Of a stretch of 64,000 nt of DNA, positions 1 to 9,435 are shown piece after piece. The first letter of the stretch is position 1. Each line of letters opens with the position of its first letter. Below the pieces are notes generated by a model. It was not told the origin of the DNA. It saw nothing but the letters and a program-made list of their open reading frames with translations, and searched no databases. This DNA comes from Methylobacterium sp. J-067 (lineage in GTDB: Bacteria > Pseudomonadota > Alphaproteobacteria > Rhizobiales > Beijerinckiaceae). Location of the stretch: positions 83,236 to 147,235 of the forward strand of contig NZ_JAKSXZ010000081.1 in the NCBI RefSeq assembly GCF_022829465.1, in the 5' to 3' direction. Both the position numbers and the translations under genes were made by a program.

Positions 1-540
1 TTCGAGGTCCAGGCGGTCCTTCTCGGTCATGGCCGGCACCGGCAGGACCGTGTGCGGCAGGGACACGCCCTTCTTGTTCGAGATGCGCCCGCCGACCTCG
101 ACGCGGGTCACGGCGCGGTCGCCCGTGGTCTTCAGCACGGTGAGGCGCAGCTTGCCGTCATCGAGCAGGATCGCGTGGCCCGGCTCCAGGGCCTGCAGGA
201 TCTCCGGGTGGGGCAGGTGGCAGCGGCCGATGTCGCCCGGCGTGGTGTCGCCGTCGAGGACGAAGGTCGCGCCCTTCTCCAGGATCGCCGCGCCCTCGGC
301 GAAGACGCCGAGCCGCAGCTTAGGCCCCTGGAGATCGACGAGGATGCCGATCGGCCGCTTGGCTTCGCGCTCGATGGCCCGGATCACCTCGACCTTTTCG
401 GGCAGCTTCTCCCGCGAGAGGTGGCTCATGTTGAGGCGGAAGACGTCGGCGCCGGCCCGGAACAGCCGCTCGATCATCTCCGGCGTGTCGGATGCGGGGC
501 CGAGGGTCGCGACGATCTTGGTGCGACGGGAACGTTTCAA
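1..540 (-). CDS. pyk: Pyruvate kinase, N-terminal part (cut by window edge)
   Basis: The minus strand encodes the first 180 residues of pyruvate kinase, which makes pyruvate and ATP from phosphoenolpyruvate and ADP in lower glycolysis. The opening KIVATLGPAS block is the family signature, followed by FRLNMSHL and the VDLQGPKLR segment of the active-site A domain. A B-domain stretch ending in VPAMTEKDRLDLE runs off the left edge. The start chosen is TTG at 540, because no ATG lies near the domain start and a GGGAGG ribosome site sits about eight bases upstream. The gene is divergent from the GntA-like gene, with a 238-base intergenic region that holds a predicted structured element. The family assignment is firm; the start is moderately sure. 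Confidence 0.93.
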   Translation of the reverse strand, partial: MKRSRRTKIVATLGPASDTPEMIERLFRAGADVFRLNMSHLSREKLPEKVEVIRAIEREAKRPIGILVDLQGPKLRLGVFAEGAAILEKGATFVLDGDTTPGDIGRCHLPHPEILQALEPGHAILLDDGKLRLTVLKTTGDRAVTRVEVGGRISNKKGVSLPHTVLPVPAMTEKDRLDLE

Positions 541-686
541 AACGGCGGCCCTCCCGGACTCGTCTCGGCCGCCCGCGGCGACCCCTTGGTCCGTTCCGGC
601 GGTCTGAGCATCGGCCGCGCCACGCCGTCAAGCCGCGGCGTCTTCCCGGCACGAAAAGCTACCCACAGATCCTTTGGTCGCAGCCC

Positions 687-753
687 GGAACGCTGCCCGG
701 GGCGTGAGGTTGCCGAAGGGCCGGGCAGGTACCGCCCAAGGCGTAAGCGTTCC
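687..753 (+). promoter_or_regulatory. Predicted three-way-junction RNA leader
   Basis: The sequence can fold into a closed multi-branch structure. An outer 8-bp stem pairs GGAACGCT (687-694) with AGCGTTCC (746-753). Inside it, GCCCGG (695-700) pairs with CCGGGC (721-726), with a possible small GGC/GCC extension (701-703 with 712-714), and CGCC (733-736) pairs with GGCG (740-743) over a CAA loop. The structure ends 25 bases before the ATG of the GntA-like gene, a riboswitch-like or attenuator-like position. The same repeats would also fold on the minus strand, about 150 bases upstream of pyk. I cannot place it in a known RNA class. Confidence 0.4.
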
Positions 754-778
754 TGAGTAATCGAGTAGCAGACCACCA

Positions 779-1534
779 ATGGAATTTCCCCGCGACGACC
801 GTGAGCATCCGCAAGCCCAGGCTTTGCGAGCGTTCATCCAAGATCCGCCGTTTCCCTGCGTCGGGGCGAAATCGGCGCTGTCTCGCGGAAAATTGAGGAT
901 CGTCGTCGCACGCGACATCCGATCCGGGTGGGACGACATGCGGATTTACCCCGCACTTCTGTCGTTCATTGCCAGCTATCGGGAGGCGCCGGACCTGTTC
1001 CAGAGCTTCGCCGTGGTGTTCGAAGAGCCCGAGCGGCTCTCCGAGGAGGCGTTCGAGACCTGCCTGTGGCAACGGGCGCAATCGCTGTCGGACAAGGATT
1101 CCTGGCTCGGCCAGCCCCATGACGGGCGCGTCGCCACCGATCCGGACAACCCGCATTTCTCCCTGAGCTTCGGCGGTGAAGCCTTCTTCGTCGTCGGCCT
1201 GCATCCCAACGCGAGCCGCCCGGCCCGGCGGTTCCCCTCGCCGGTCATGGTGTTCAATCTGCACGCGCAGTTCGAGCGGCTTCGCAACGAGGGCCGCTAT
1301 GAGAAGTTGCGCGCCTCGATCCTGCAGCGCGACGAGGCTCTGGCCGGCAGCATCAACCCGATGCTCTCCCGCCACGGCGAGACCTCCGAGGCGCGCCAGT
1401 ACAGCGGGCGGCAGGTCGGCCCGGAATGGCAATGCCCCTTCACCCCGCGCGCGGAGCGCGCCCCGGCGGACCTCGCCAAGATGCGGGAATCGATCCACCC
1501 GTTCGATCTCCCCCTGATCGGAAGCGGCGCGTGA
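779..1534 (+). CDS. YqcI/YcgG (GntA-like) haem-dependent N-hydroxylase family protein
   Basis: This 251-residue protein has the features of the YqcI/YcgG family: PFPCVGAKSAL near the N-terminus, a GWDDMRIYPAL block, FFVVGLHPNASRPARRF, and the SPVMVFNLHAQFE core. The characterised member GntA is a haem enzyme that N-hydroxylates a cyclic guanidino precursor in guanitoxin synthesis, and other members oxidise guanidino compounds. The substrate here is unknown; a guanidino or arginine-derived amine is the natural guess from the family. The stop overlaps the start region of the following DUF1989 gene, so the two look co-translated. No SD is obvious before the ATG. A predicted structured RNA ends 25 bases upstream. 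Confidence 0.85.
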   Translation: MEFPRDDREHPQAQALRAFIQDPPFPCVGAKSALSRGKLRIVVARDIRSGWDDMRIYPALLSFIASYREAPDLFQSFAVVFEEPERLSEEAFETCLWQRAQSLSDKDSWLGQPHDGRVATDPDNPHFSLSFGGEAFFVVGLHPNASRPARRFPSPVMVFNLHAQFERLRNEGRYEKLRASILQRDEALAGSINPMLSRHGETSEARQYSGRQVGPEWQCPFTPRAERAPADLAKMRESIHPFDLPLIGSGA

Positions 1535-2169
1535 CCCAGATGGTGGGCACGGGGACCGGAGGGACGGACGTGAGCGGCGAGCACCATGAGATTTCACCGC
1601 GCTCCGGCGTGGCCTTCACCCTGAACAAGGGCGATAGGCTGACGGTGATCGACCCGCGCGGCGAGCAGGTCGCCGACCTCGTGGCCTTCAACCGGCACGA
1701 TCTGGACGAGGTGATCTCGAACGGCCGCACCCTCGACTACGCGAGCAAGATCTACCTCACGACCGGCGATCCGCTCTATTCGAACCGCTCGAACGTGCTC
1801 CTGCGGATCGTGGAGGACACGGTGGGGCGGCACGATTTCCTGCTCACGCCCTGCTCGGCGGACACGTTCCGCATCATCTACGGCGACACGAACCCGCATC
1901 GCGGCTGCTTCGGCAACCTCGCGGCGGCGCTCGACCCCTACGGCATCGCGCCGGATCGCATCCCGGTGGCGTTCAACTGCTTCATGAACGTGCCCGTGGA
2001 CGGCACGACGGGCGCCCTGACCGTCGAACCGCCCCTCAGCAAGGCGGGGGACCATATCGCGTTCGTGGCGGAGGCCGACCTCATCGTCGGCCTCACCGCC
2101 TGCTCCGCGCTGCAATCGAACAATGGCAGCTTCAAGCCGATCCATTACCGGATCGACCCGGCCGGCTGA
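1531..2169 (+). CDS. DUF1989 / urea-carboxylase-associated (CgdA/CgdB-like) family protein
   Basis: About 212 residues matching DUF1989: the N-terminal RSGVAFTLNKGDRLTVIDPRG, then GEQVADLVAFN, RSNVLLRI, CSADTFRIIYG, and the strongly conserved NCFMNVPVDGTTGAL segment. Family members include the paired carboxyguanidine deiminase subunits that work with guanidine/urea carboxylase, but many members are single and uncharacterised. Only one copy is present here, and no urea carboxylase or allophanate hydrolase is adjacent, so the carboxyguanidine role is not established. GTG at 1531 overlaps the TGA of the GntA-like gene (GTGA) and suggests coupling; ATG at 1540 is the alternative start. Stops four bases from the convergent PEBP gene. 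Confidence 0.82.
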   Translation: MTQMVGTGTGGTDVSGEHHEISPRSGVAFTLNKGDRLTVIDPRGEQVADLVAFNRHDLDEVISNGRTLDYASKIYLTTGDPLYSNRSNVLLRIVEDTVGRHDFLLTPCSADTFRIIYGDTNPHRGCFGNLAAALDPYGIAPDRIPVAFNCFMNVPVDGTTGALTVEPPLSKAGDHIAFVAEADLIVGLTACSALQSNNGSFKPIHYRIDPAG

Positions 2170-2172
2170 GGA

Positions 2173-2718
2173 TCAGGTCCGCGCGTAGGTGCCGATCAGG
2201 CCGCCCTTCGCGAGGACCTTGTCCCGCATCGCATCGACCAGCGCCTCGCGGCCGGAGCCTTCCTCCAGGTCAAGGCGCTGCGACAGCGCGTAGACCTGGA
2301 ACAGGTATTCGTGGTTGCCGTGACCGGTGGGCGGGTCCGGCGGCAGCCAGCCGGTCTTCATGAAGCTGTTCTTGCCGAAGGTCGGGCCGGTGGCGCCCTC
2401 CGGGAGGGACGCGGCGGGGTCGAGGTTCCAGGCGAGGAGGTGGACGAGAGGGCGCGGCGTCGGGCTGCCGGCATCCTCCACGATCACCACGACGGACACG
2501 GCGCCCGTGGGCAGGCCGTCCCATGACAAGGGCGGCGAGACGCCCTCGCCATCGGCGGTGAAGCGCGGTGGCAGGGCGGCGCGGTCGGCGAAGGCATCGC
2601 TGCCGACGCGGATGGTCTCCGCCACGCCGGGGAATTCGGAGAGGTAGGTGGTTCCGTCGAGACCGGCCTTCAGGCCCGACAGGGCCTCGCCCAGCACGCG
2701 GGGCATCTTCTCAAGCAT
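2173..2718 (-). CDS. YbhB/YbcL-family (PEBP, Raf-kinase-inhibitor-like) protein
   Basis: A 181-residue cytoplasmic protein of the phosphatidylethanolamine-binding fold. It carries the bacterial signatures GVSPPLSWDGLP, VVIVEDAGSPTPRPLVHLLAWNL (ligand-pocket Asp and His), the loop leading to GPTFGKNSF, and the C-terminal HEYLFQVYAL strand. Bacterial homologues such as E. coli YbhB and YbcL bind anionic ligands and a few inhibit host kinases; no definite enzymatic role is known. The length is typical. ATG at 2718 is preceded by an AAGGAG ribosome site. It is followed upstream by ubiG in the same direction with a 46-base gap, but a functional link is not evident. Confidence 0.88.
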   Translation of the reverse strand: MLEKMPRVLGEALSGLKAGLDGTTYLSEFPGVAETIRVGSDAFADRAALPPRFTADGEGVSPPLSWDGLPTGAVSVVVIVEDAGSPTPRPLVHLLAWNLDPAASLPEGATGPTFGKNSFMKTGWLPPDPPTGHGNHEYLFQVYALSQRLDLEEGSGREALVDAMRDKVLAKGGLIGTYART

Positions 2719-2764
2719 CGGGCACTCCTTCTGTCGCCGGTCAACGACGGAAGGGTCCCACGGT

Positions 2765-3520
2765 TCAAGCGGGGCGGGCGGCGCTCAGCATGTAGTTCAC
2801 CGCCGTGTCGCGCCCCATGCGCCAGCCGTCGGTCAGCGGGTTGTAGACGACGCCGGTCGTGTCGGTGACGTCGAGACCCCCGGAGCGGATCGCGGCCGCG
2901 AGTTCGTCCGGCTTCACGAATTTCTCCCAGTTGTGCGTGCCCTTCGGCAGCCAGCCAAGGACGTATTCCGCCCCGACGATGGCGAGCGCGAAGGAGCGCA
3001 TCGTGCGGTTGAGGGTGGCGGCGAAAAGCAGCCCGCCGGGCTTCACCGCCGCGCAGGCGCTGCGCACGAAGGCCGGCATGTCGGAGACGTGCTCGACCAC
3101 TTCCATGATGAGCACGGCGTCGAACGTCTCGCCGGCGGCGACGATCTCCTCGATGGTCCGCGCCCGGTAATCCACCGGCACGCCCGCCGCCTCGGCATGG
3201 GCGCGGGCGACGGCGAGGTTGCGCTCGGCCGGGTCGAGCCCCGTCACGGTGGCGCCGAGCCGGGCCAGGGGCTCGGACAGGACGCCGCCGCCGCAGCCGA
3301 CATCGCAGATCGTCAGGCCATCGAGGGCGAAGGGCACCGCCGGGTCGCGGCCGTGATGGCGGCACAGGGCGTCGCGGATGTAGCCGACGCGCACGGGATT
3401 GAAGCGGTGCAGCACCCGCATCGGCCCGGCCTCGTCCCACCACGTGGCGGCCATGGCGTCGAACCGCGCGACCTCCTCCCGGTCCACGAACCCGCCCTTG
3501 CCTTCACCCGCCGAGACCAT
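2765..3520 (-). CDS. ubiG: Ubiquinone biosynthesis O-methyltransferase UbiG
   Basis: A 251-residue SAM-dependent methyltransferase that performs both O-methylations in ubiquinone synthesis. The UbiG hallmarks are the N-terminal VARFDAMAATWWDEAGPMRVLHRFNPVRVGYI, the SAM-binding DVGCGGGVLSEPLA, GLDPAERNLAVA, and the membrane-associated insertion MRSFALAIVGAEYVLGWLPKGTHNW. The C-terminal GVVYNPLTDGWRMGRDTAVNYM is also diagnostic. Length equals the family norm. It is divergent from lysC, an arrangement common in alphaproteobacteria. Assignment is firm. Confidence 0.95.
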   Translation of the reverse strand: MVSAGEGKGGFVDREEVARFDAMAATWWDEAGPMRVLHRFNPVRVGYIRDALCRHHGRDPAVPFALDGLTICDVGCGGGVLSEPLARLGATVTGLDPAERNLAVARAHAEAAGVPVDYRARTIEEIVAAGETFDAVLIMEVVEHVSDMPAFVRSACAAVKPGGLLFAATLNRTMRSFALAIVGAEYVLGWLPKGTHNWEKFVKPDELAAAIRSGGLDVTDTTGVVYNPLTDGWRMGRDTAVNYMLSAARPA

Positions 3521-3631
3521 GCCGCTTCACCTCAAGGACCCTCCCGCGACCTCCACCCCATCCCGCGCCCGAGCGCAAGACGCCGGGCCTGCGGCGCGGC
3601 CTCGCGGGCGGGGGCCATGCTTGACCGGCAA

Positions 3632-3660
3632 TTGACAGTGCAGGCAGGCCCGAGTACCCG
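3632..3660 (+). promoter_or_regulatory. Possible sigma-70 promoter of lysC
   Basis: A perfect TTGACA at 3632-3637 stands 17 bases before a poor -10 (TACCCG, 3655-3660), about 80 bases upstream of the lysC ATG in the divergent ubiG-lysC gap. The -35 is convincing and the -10 is weak, so this is a low-confidence call. Confidence 0.3.
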
Positions 3661-3742
3661 CGAAACCCGTCCGGGGGCGGGCCCTGGCCGGTCTTCGGCG
3701 GGATGCCCGCTCCGGCTGCACGGGCTTGGAAACGTTCGAAGA

Positions 3743-4978
3743 ATGCCCCGTCTGGTAATGAAGTTCGGCGGTACGTCCGTCGCCAACGTCGAGCGCATCC
3801 GCAACGTCGCGCGCCATGTCGCCCGCGAGGTCGCTGCCGGCTACGAGGTCGCCGTCATCGTCTCGGCGATGTCCGGCAAGACCAACGAGCTGATCGACTG
3901 GGTGAAGGACGCGAACGCCCTCTACGACACCGCCGAGTACGACGCCGTCGTCGCCTCCGGCGAACTCGTGACCGCCGGCCTCCTCGCCATCGCCCTGCGA
4001 AAGGAGGGCATCGCGGCCCGCTCCTGGCAGGGCTGGCAGATCCCGGTCCTCACCTCGGACGCGCACGGATCCGCGCGCATCGCCGACATCCCCTCCGCCA
4101 ACCTCGACGCCGGGTTCGCGCGGGGCGAGGTCGCGGTGATCGCCGGCTTCCAGGGCATCCACCCCGAGAGCGGCCGGGTGACGACCCTCGGGCGCGGCGG
4201 CTCGGACACCTCGGCCGTGGCGATCGCGGCGGCCATCGGGGCCGAGCGCTGCGACATCTATACCGACGTGGACGGCGTCTACACGACCGACCCCCGCGTC
4301 GTGCCGAAGGCCCGGCGCATGGAGCGCGTGACCTTCGAGGAAATGCTGGAGATGGCCTCGCTGGGCGCCAAGGTGCTGCAGGTTCGCTCCGTCGAACTCG
4401 CGATGGTGCACCGGGTGCCGACCACCGTCCGTTCCTCCTTCGACCCGCCGGACGCCGCGCGCCCGGGTACCCTTATCTGCGACGAGGACGACATCGTGGA
4501 ACAGCAGATCATCACCGGGATCGCGTTTTCCCGGGACGAGGCGCAGATCACCCTGCGCCGCGTCAAGGACAGCCCCGGCGTCGCCGCCGCGATCTTCGGG
4601 CCGCTGGCCGATGCCAACATCAACGTCGACATGATCATCCAGACGGTCTCGGGCGACCAGTCGACCACCGACATGACCTTCACGGTGCCCTCCGCCGAGT
4701 ACGAGCGCGCCCGCGCCATCCTCGATCAGGCCCGCGAACATATTGGTTATGCGCAGATCGAGGGCGCCACGGACGTGGTCAAGGTCTCGGCCATCGGCGT
4801 CGGAATGCGCAGCCATGCCGGCGTCGCCGCCAAGGCATTCCGAGCGCTCGCGGCCAAGGGCATCAACATCCGCGCGATCACCACCTCCGAGATCAAGTTC
4901 TCGGTCCTGATCGACGCCGCCTACACAGAGCTTGCGGTGCGCACGCTCCACTCGCTCTACGGGCTCGACCAAGCCTGA
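3743..4978 (+). CDS. lysC: Aspartate kinase
   Basis: A 411-residue aspartokinase catalysing ATP-dependent phosphorylation of aspartate, the entry to lysine, threonine and methionine synthesis. The catalytic N-terminal half opens with VMKFGGTSVANVERI and holds the TTLGRGGSDTSAVAIAAA and DIYTDVDGVYTTDPR blocks. The C-terminal half has two ACT regulatory domains: the ITLRRVKDSPGVAAAIFGPLA region and the region around HAGVAAKAFRALAAKGINI. This makes it a monofunctional, feedback-sensitive type. ATG 3743 gives the standard N-terminus; the reading frame remains open upstream only because of GC content. A strong hairpin follows 49 bases after the stop, and ptsP begins beyond it, as in many alphaproteobacteria. 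Confidence 0.96.
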   Translation: MPRLVMKFGGTSVANVERIRNVARHVAREVAAGYEVAVIVSAMSGKTNELIDWVKDANALYDTAEYDAVVASGELVTAGLLAIALRKEGIAARSWQGWQIPVLTSDAHGSARIADIPSANLDAGFARGEVAVIAGFQGIHPESGRVTTLGRGGSDTSAVAIAAAIGAERCDIYTDVDGVYTTDPRVVPKARRMERVTFEEMLEMASLGAKVLQVRSVELAMVHRVPTTVRSSFDPPDAARPGTLICDEDDIVEQQIITGIAFSRDEAQITLRRVKDSPGVAAAIFGPLADANINVDMIIQTVSGDQSTTDMTFTVPSAEYERARAILDQAREHIGYAQIEGATDVVKVSAIGVGMRSHAGVAAKAFRALAAKGINIRAITTSEIKFSVLIDAAYTELAVRTLHSLYGLDQA

Positions 4979-5026
4979 GGCGCGAGGGCCGCCGGCCTTT
5001 GATAAGCCGTGCTTTGATGAACTAAA

Positions 5027-5056
5027 CGCCCCGGGACGGATTGCCGTCCCGGGGCG
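5027..5056 (+). terminator. Hairpin terminator after lysC
   Basis: A perfect 13-bp inverted repeat, CGCCCCGGGACGG (5027-5039) and CCGTCCCGGGGCG (5044-5056), closes over an ATTG loop between lysC and ptsP. There is no T-tract after it, so it may be a weak intrinsic or Rho-assisted terminator, or an RNA 3'-end stabiliser. Confidence 0.6.
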
Positions 5057-5120
5057 ATTGGCGCCAAGGTTGCAGGGGGCCGACGCCACGGCCGCCCGCC
5101 GACGCTGGAACGACGATACG

Positions 5121-7382
5121 ATGCCCGCTGCGCTCGGAGGCCCGCGCCTTCTGCTGCGCCGCCTCCGCGAAGCGATGGCGGAGCCGGTGAGCCCGCAGGC
5201 GCGTCTCGACCGGATCGTCGTGCTGATCGCTGCGAACGTGGTGGCCGAGGTCTGCTCGGTCTACGTCCTGCGCGACGACAACATCCTCGAACTCTTCGCC
5301 ACCGAGGGCCTGAACCGCGAGGCGGTGCATCTCACGCGGCTGCGCGCCGACGAGGGCCTCGTCGGCCTCATCGCCTCCACCGCCGAGCCCCTCGCCCTCT
5401 CGGACGCGCAGAAGCACCCGGCCTTCTCGTACCGGCCGGAGACGGGGGAAGAGATCTACCACGCCTTCCTCGGCGTGCCGCTCCTGCGGGCGGGCCACAC
5501 GCTCGGCGTGCTCACCGTCCAGAACAAGACCTACCGGGTCTATTCCGAGGAAGAGATCGAGGCGCTCCAGACCACCGCGATGGTGCTCTCGGAGATGATC
5601 GCCTCGGGCGAACTCGACGGGCTCGGCTCGCAGGCGAGCACCGCCAACCGCCGCCCGGTCATGGCGCGGGGCGTCGCCCTTTCGGACGGGATCGGGCTCG
5701 GCCACGTGGTGCTGCACGAGCCGCGCCTCGTGGTGAAGACCCTCATCGCCGAGAACGTCGACCGCGAGGTCGCCCGTCTCGATGCAGCCATCGAGGGCGT
5801 GCGCTCGGCCATCGATGCCTTGGTGGAGCGGGGCGACCGGATCGGCACCGCCGAATCCCGCGAGGTCCTGGAAACCGTGCGGATGTTCGCCCACGACCAG
5901 GGCTGGCTGCGGCGGATGCGCGAGGCCGTCGCCTCGGGCCTCACCGCCGAGGCCGCCGTGGAGCGGGTGCAGTCGGACAACCGGGCGCGGATGCTGCGCC
6001 AGTCCGATCCCTACCTGCGCGAGCGCCTGCACGATCTCGACGACCTCGCCAACCGCCTGCTGCGGGCGCTGATCGGCCCCGGCGCGGCGGGCACGGCGCC
6101 GTTGCCGGAGAACGCGATCCTCGTCGCCCGCACCATGGGGCCGGCGGCGCTCCTCGATTACGAAGCGGGGACGCTCCGGGGCATCGTGCTGGAGGAGGGC
6201 GGCCCGACAAGCCACGTCGCCATCGTGGCGCGGGCGCTCGGCATCCCCGCCGTGGGCGAGGTCGAGAACGCCACGGCGCTCTGCGAATCCGGCGACGCGA
6301 TCATCGTGGACGGCGTGGCGGGCGAGATCCATGTCCGGCCAGGGCCGGAGATCGAATCCTCCTACGCCGAGATGGTGCGCCTGCGCGCCCGGCGGCAGGA
6401 GCAGTACCGCGCCCTGCGGGACGTCCCCGCCATCACCCGCGACGGGGTGAAGGTCGGCCTCAACCTCAATGCCGGGCTGCTCATCGACTTCAGCCATCTG
6501 GACGAGACCGGGGCGGAGGGCGTCGGCCTGTTCCGCACCGAGTTGCAGTTCATGGTCGCCCAGCGGATGCCCTCGGCGGCGGAGCAGCAGGCGCTCTATT
6601 CCCAGGCCTTCGCGGCCTCGGGCGGGCGGCCGGTGACGGTGCGCACCCTCGACATCGGCGGCGACAAGATCCTGCCGTACATGGCCAAGCTGGAGGAGGA
6701 GAACCCGGCTTTGGGCTGGCGGGCGATCCGCATCGGCCTCGACCGGCCGGCGCTCCTGCGGATGCAGCTGCGGGCCCTCCTGAAGGCGGCCGAGGGGCGG
6801 CCCCTCAAGATCATGTTCCCGATGGTCGCGACCGTGCACGAATTCGTGCAGGCGCGGGAGATCGTGGACCGGGAGAAGGCCCATCTCGCCCGGCACGGCT
6901 ACAAGCTGCCCCAGCCCTGCGAATTGGGGGCGATGGTCGAGGTGCCCTCGCTGCTGTTCCAGATCGACGAGATCGCCCGCGAGGCGGATTTCCTTTCGGT
7001 CGGCTCCAACGACCTGATGCAGTTCCTGTTTGCGGTAGACCGCGAGAACCGGCGCGTGGCCGACCGGTTCGATCCGCTCTCCGTGGCGGCCCTGCGCGCC
7101 TTCCGGCTGATCGCGGAGCGGGCCAACGCGGCCGGCTGCCCGGTGACGGTCTGCGGCGAGATCGGCGGGCGCCCCCTCGACGCGATGGCGCTGATCGGGC
7201 TCGGCTTCCGCAACCTGTCGATGTCGCCCGCCGCCATCGGCCCCCTGAAGGCGATGGTGCTCAGCCTCGACGCGGGGGAGGTCGCCCGGCTGATCGAGGC
7301 CGAGATGACGACGATGCACGACGGCCAGACCCTGCGGCCGCTGCTCACCGCCTACGCCCGCGACAACGGCGTCCCGATCTAG
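5121..7382 (+). CDS. ptsP: PTS enzyme I-Ntr, phosphoenolpyruvate-protein phosphotransferase PtsP
   Basis: A 753-residue nitrogen-PTS enzyme I. The N-terminal GAF domain (about residues 25-170, including [19 protein letters not shown] and GVLTVQNK) is typical of EI-Ntr and in relatives senses nitrogen state. The enzyme I body follows: the phosphohistidine loop [19 protein letters not shown] with His365, then the PEP-binding TIM barrel with [10 protein letters not shown], the TLDIGGDK stretch, and the signature [21 protein letters not shown]. It transfers phosphate from PEP to NPr in the regulatory PTS controlling nitrogen, potassium and stress responses. The ATG at 5121 follows the lysC terminator hairpin. 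Domain order and length match the family. Confidence 0.95.
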   Translation: MPAALGGPRLLLRRLREAMAEPVSPQARLDRIVVLIAANVVAEVCSVYVLRDDNILELFATEGLNREAVHLTRLRADEGLVGLIASTAEPLALSDAQKHPAFSYRPETGEEIYHAFLGVPLLRAGHTLGVLTVQNKTYRVYSEEEIEALQTTAMVLSEMIASGELDGLGSQASTANRRPVMARGVALSDGIGLGHVVLHEPRLVVKTLIAENVDREVARLDAAIEGVRSAIDALVERGDRIGTAESREVLETVRMFAHDQGWLRRMREAVASGLTAEAAVERVQSDNRARMLRQSDPYLRERLHDLDDLANRLLRALIGPGAAGTAPLPENAILVARTMGPAALLDYEAGTLRGIVLEEGGPTSHVAIVARALGIPAVGEVENATALCESGDAIIVDGVAGEIHVRPGPEIESSYAEMVRLRARRQEQYRALRDVPAITRDGVKVGLNLNAGLLIDFSHLDETGAEGVGLFRTELQFMVAQRMPSAAEQQALYSQAFAASGGRPVTVRTLDIGGDKILPYMAKLEEENPALGWRAIRIGLDRPALLRMQLRALLKAAEGRPLKIMFPMVATVHEFVQAREIVDREKAHLARHGYKLPQPCELGAMVEVPSLLFQIDEIAREADFLSVGSNDLMQFLFAVDRENRRVADRFDPLSVAALRAFRLIAERANAAGCPVTVCGEIGGRPLDAMALIGLGFRNLSMSPAAIGPLKAMVLSLDAGEVARLIEAEMTTMHDGQTLRPLLTAYARDNGVPI

Positions 7383-7477
7383 CGACGCCCGCCGCACCTT
7401 GCGAAACCTTTCGCCGTGGTTGTACCCCCTCGCGGAACCGGGCCGACACACCGACGTCCCCACAGAACAACCGGGCG

Positions 7478-8563
7478 ATGATACCTTTTCCCCCCGAACG
7501 CCTCGACGCCATCCTCGTCCGGCACGATCTCGTCACCGCGCAGCTCGCCTCCGGCGAGGGCGATGCCGAGACGGTCGTGCAGCTCTCGCGCGAATTGTCC
7601 GACCTCGATCCCGTGGTCGCGGCGATCCGCGAGTACCGCTCCGCCCTCGATAACCTGAAGGGCATCGAGACGATGATCGAGGAGGCCGGCACCGACCCGG
7701 AGATGCGCGCCTTCGCCGCCGAGGAGAAACCGCCGGCCGAGGAGGCCCTGGAGGCCGCCCACCGTGCCCTGCAGCTGATGCTGCTCCCGAAGGATGCGGC
7801 GGACGAGAAGAGCGCCATCCTCGAAATCCGCGCCGGGACCGGCGGGGACGAGGCGGCCCTGTTCGCGGGCGACCTGTTCCGCATGTACGCCAAATATGCC
7901 GAGACGAAGGGCTGGCGGGTCGAGTTGGTCTCGGAGAGCGAGGGCACGGTCGGCGGCTACCGCGAGGTGATCGCCGAGGTGAAGGGCCGGGGCGTGTTCG
8001 CCCGGATGAAGTTCGAGAGCGGTGCCCACCGGGTGCAGCGCGTGCCCGACACGGAGACGCAAGGGCGCATCCACACCTCCGCCGCCACCGTCGCGGTGCT
8101 GCCGGAGGCCGAGGATGTCGACATCGTCGTCAACGATGCCGACCTGAAGATCGACACGATGCGGGCGCAAGGGGCGGGCGGCCAGCACGTCAACAAGACG
8201 GAATCGGCGATCCGCATCACCCACCTGCCGACGGGGATCGTGGTCTTCGTCCAGGAGGAGCGCTCGCAGCACAAGAACCGGGCGCGGGCGATGTCGCTCC
8301 TGCGCGCGAAGCTCTACGACGCCGAGCGCACCGCGAAGGATTTCGCCCGCGCCGCCGACCGCAAGGCGCAGGTCGGCTCCGGTGATCGCTCGGAGCGGAT
8401 CCGCACCTACAATTTCCCGCAGGGGCGGGTGACGGACCACCGCATCAACCTCACCCTCTACAAGCTCGAAGAGGTGATGGCCGGCACCGCCCTGGACGAG
8501 GTGGTGGACGCCCTCATCGCCGAGCACCAGGCGGAACTGCTGGCCGCCGAGGGGATGGCGTGA
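7478..8563 (+). CDS. prfA: Peptide chain release factor 1
   Basis: A 361-residue class I release factor reading UAA and UAG. The peptidyl-hydrolysis motif GGQ is at residues 234-236 in [20 protein letters not shown]. The stop-codon recognition region is the [26 protein letters not shown] block, and the C-terminal [20 protein letters not shown] is the family end. Start ATG at 7478. It overlaps prmC by four bases (GTGA), the usual pairing, since PrmC methylates the GGQ glutamine of this factor. Confidence 0.97.
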   Translation: MIPFPPERLDAILVRHDLVTAQLASGEGDAETVVQLSRELSDLDPVVAAIREYRSALDNLKGIETMIEEAGTDPEMRAFAAEEKPPAEEALEAAHRALQLMLLPKDAADEKSAILEIRAGTGGDEAALFAGDLFRMYAKYAETKGWRVELVSESEGTVGGYREVIAEVKGRGVFARMKFESGAHRVQRVPDTETQGRIHTSAATVAVLPEAEDVDIVVNDADLKIDTMRAQGAGGQHVNKTESAIRITHLPTGIVVFVQEERSQHKNRARAMSLLRAKLYDAERTAKDFARAADRKAQVGSGDRSERIRTYNFPQGRVTDHRINLTLYKLEEVMAGTALDEVVDALIAEHQAELLAAEGMA

Positions 8564-9435
8564 GCGGGGAGGGCGGCCTCGACGCTTCCCTGTCCCTGCG
8601 CGACGCGATCCGCCGGGCGGGCGCGGTCCTTGCCGCCGCCGGCATCGCGCAGGCCGAGGGGGATGCGCGCTTCCTCGTGCTCGGCCTGCTCGGCCTGTCC
8701 TCCCGCGATCTCGCCCTCGACGGCCACCGCCCCATTGGGGCGGAGGCGCCCCGCCTGTCGGAGGCCCTGGCGCGGCGTGTGGCCGGGGAGCCGGTCGCGC
8801 GCATCCTCGGCGCCTGGGAATTCTGGGGCCTGCCCTTCGCCCTCGGGCCGGACACCCTGGTGCCGCGCCCGGACACCGAGACCGTCGTGGAGGCGGCGCT
8901 CGCCGCCTTGCCCGACCGGCGGGCGCCCCTCCGCATCCTCGATCTCGGCACCGGCTCGGGCTGCATCCTCGTGGCGCTCCTGAGCGAACTGCCGAACGCC
9001 ACCGGCTTCGGCCTCGACCGCTCGGAGGCGGCCCTGCACACCGCCCGCGCCAACGCCGAGGCGAACGGCGTCGGCGGGCGGGCCTGTTTCGTGCGGGGCG
9101 ATTGGTGCGCCGCCCTGCGGGGGCCCTTTGATCTCGTCGTGTCGAACCCGCCCTACATCGCCGCCGCCATCATCGCCGGGCTCGACCGGGAGGTGGCCGA
9201 GCACGACCCCCGCGCCGCCCTCGACGGCGGGGCGGACGGTCTCGGCGCCTACCGCCAGATCCTCGGCGCCCTCGGGCAGGGCGGGATACTGGCGCCCGGC
9301 GCGCCCGCGATCCTCGAGATCGGATACGATCAGGCCGAGTCCGTCCGAGCAATCGGGGTGGCCAGCGGGCTTCGCAGCACGGGATTGTTTCAGGATCTTG
9401 CTGGACGCGACCGTGCTCTCAGCTTCGTGCATTGA
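8560..9435 (+). CDS. prmC: Release factor glutamine N5-methyltransferase
   Basis: A 291-residue SAM-dependent methyltransferase that modifies the GGQ glutamine of release factors 1 and 2. The N-terminal helical substrate domain contains [12 protein letters not shown] and [17 protein letters not shown]. The SAM site is [20 protein letters not shown], and the catalytic NPPY motif is at residues 196-199 ([11 protein letters not shown]). The end, [15 protein letters not shown], is the usual family C-terminus. The GTG start overlaps the prfA stop, implying translational coupling. Confidence 0.95.
   Translation: MSGEGGLDASLSLRDAIRRAGAVLAAAGIAQAEGDARFLVLGLLGLSSRDLALDGHRPIGAEAPRLSEALARRVAGEPVARILGAWEFWGLPFALGPDTLVPRPDTETVVEAALAALPDRRAPLRILDLGTGSGCILVALLSELPNATGFGLDRSEAALHTARANAEANGVGGRACFVRGDWCAALRGPFDLVVSNPPYIAAAIIAGLDREVAEHDPRAALDGGADGLGAYRQILGALGQGGILAPGAPAILEIGYDQAESVRAIGVASGLRSTGLFQDLAGRDRALSFVH

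Noticed and set aside
687..753. Guanidine-III riboswitch
   Set aside because: Some fragments look similar (a GAGGT-GCCG run followed by CCGG and CAGG), but the pseudoknot pairing and the conserved 3' portion are not there; the observed fold is a three-way junction instead.
5022..7463. An 813-codon minus-strand open frame opposite ptsP
   Set aside because: Shadow of GC-rich ptsP; no ribosome site or recognisable domain, while ptsP has all enzyme I motifs.
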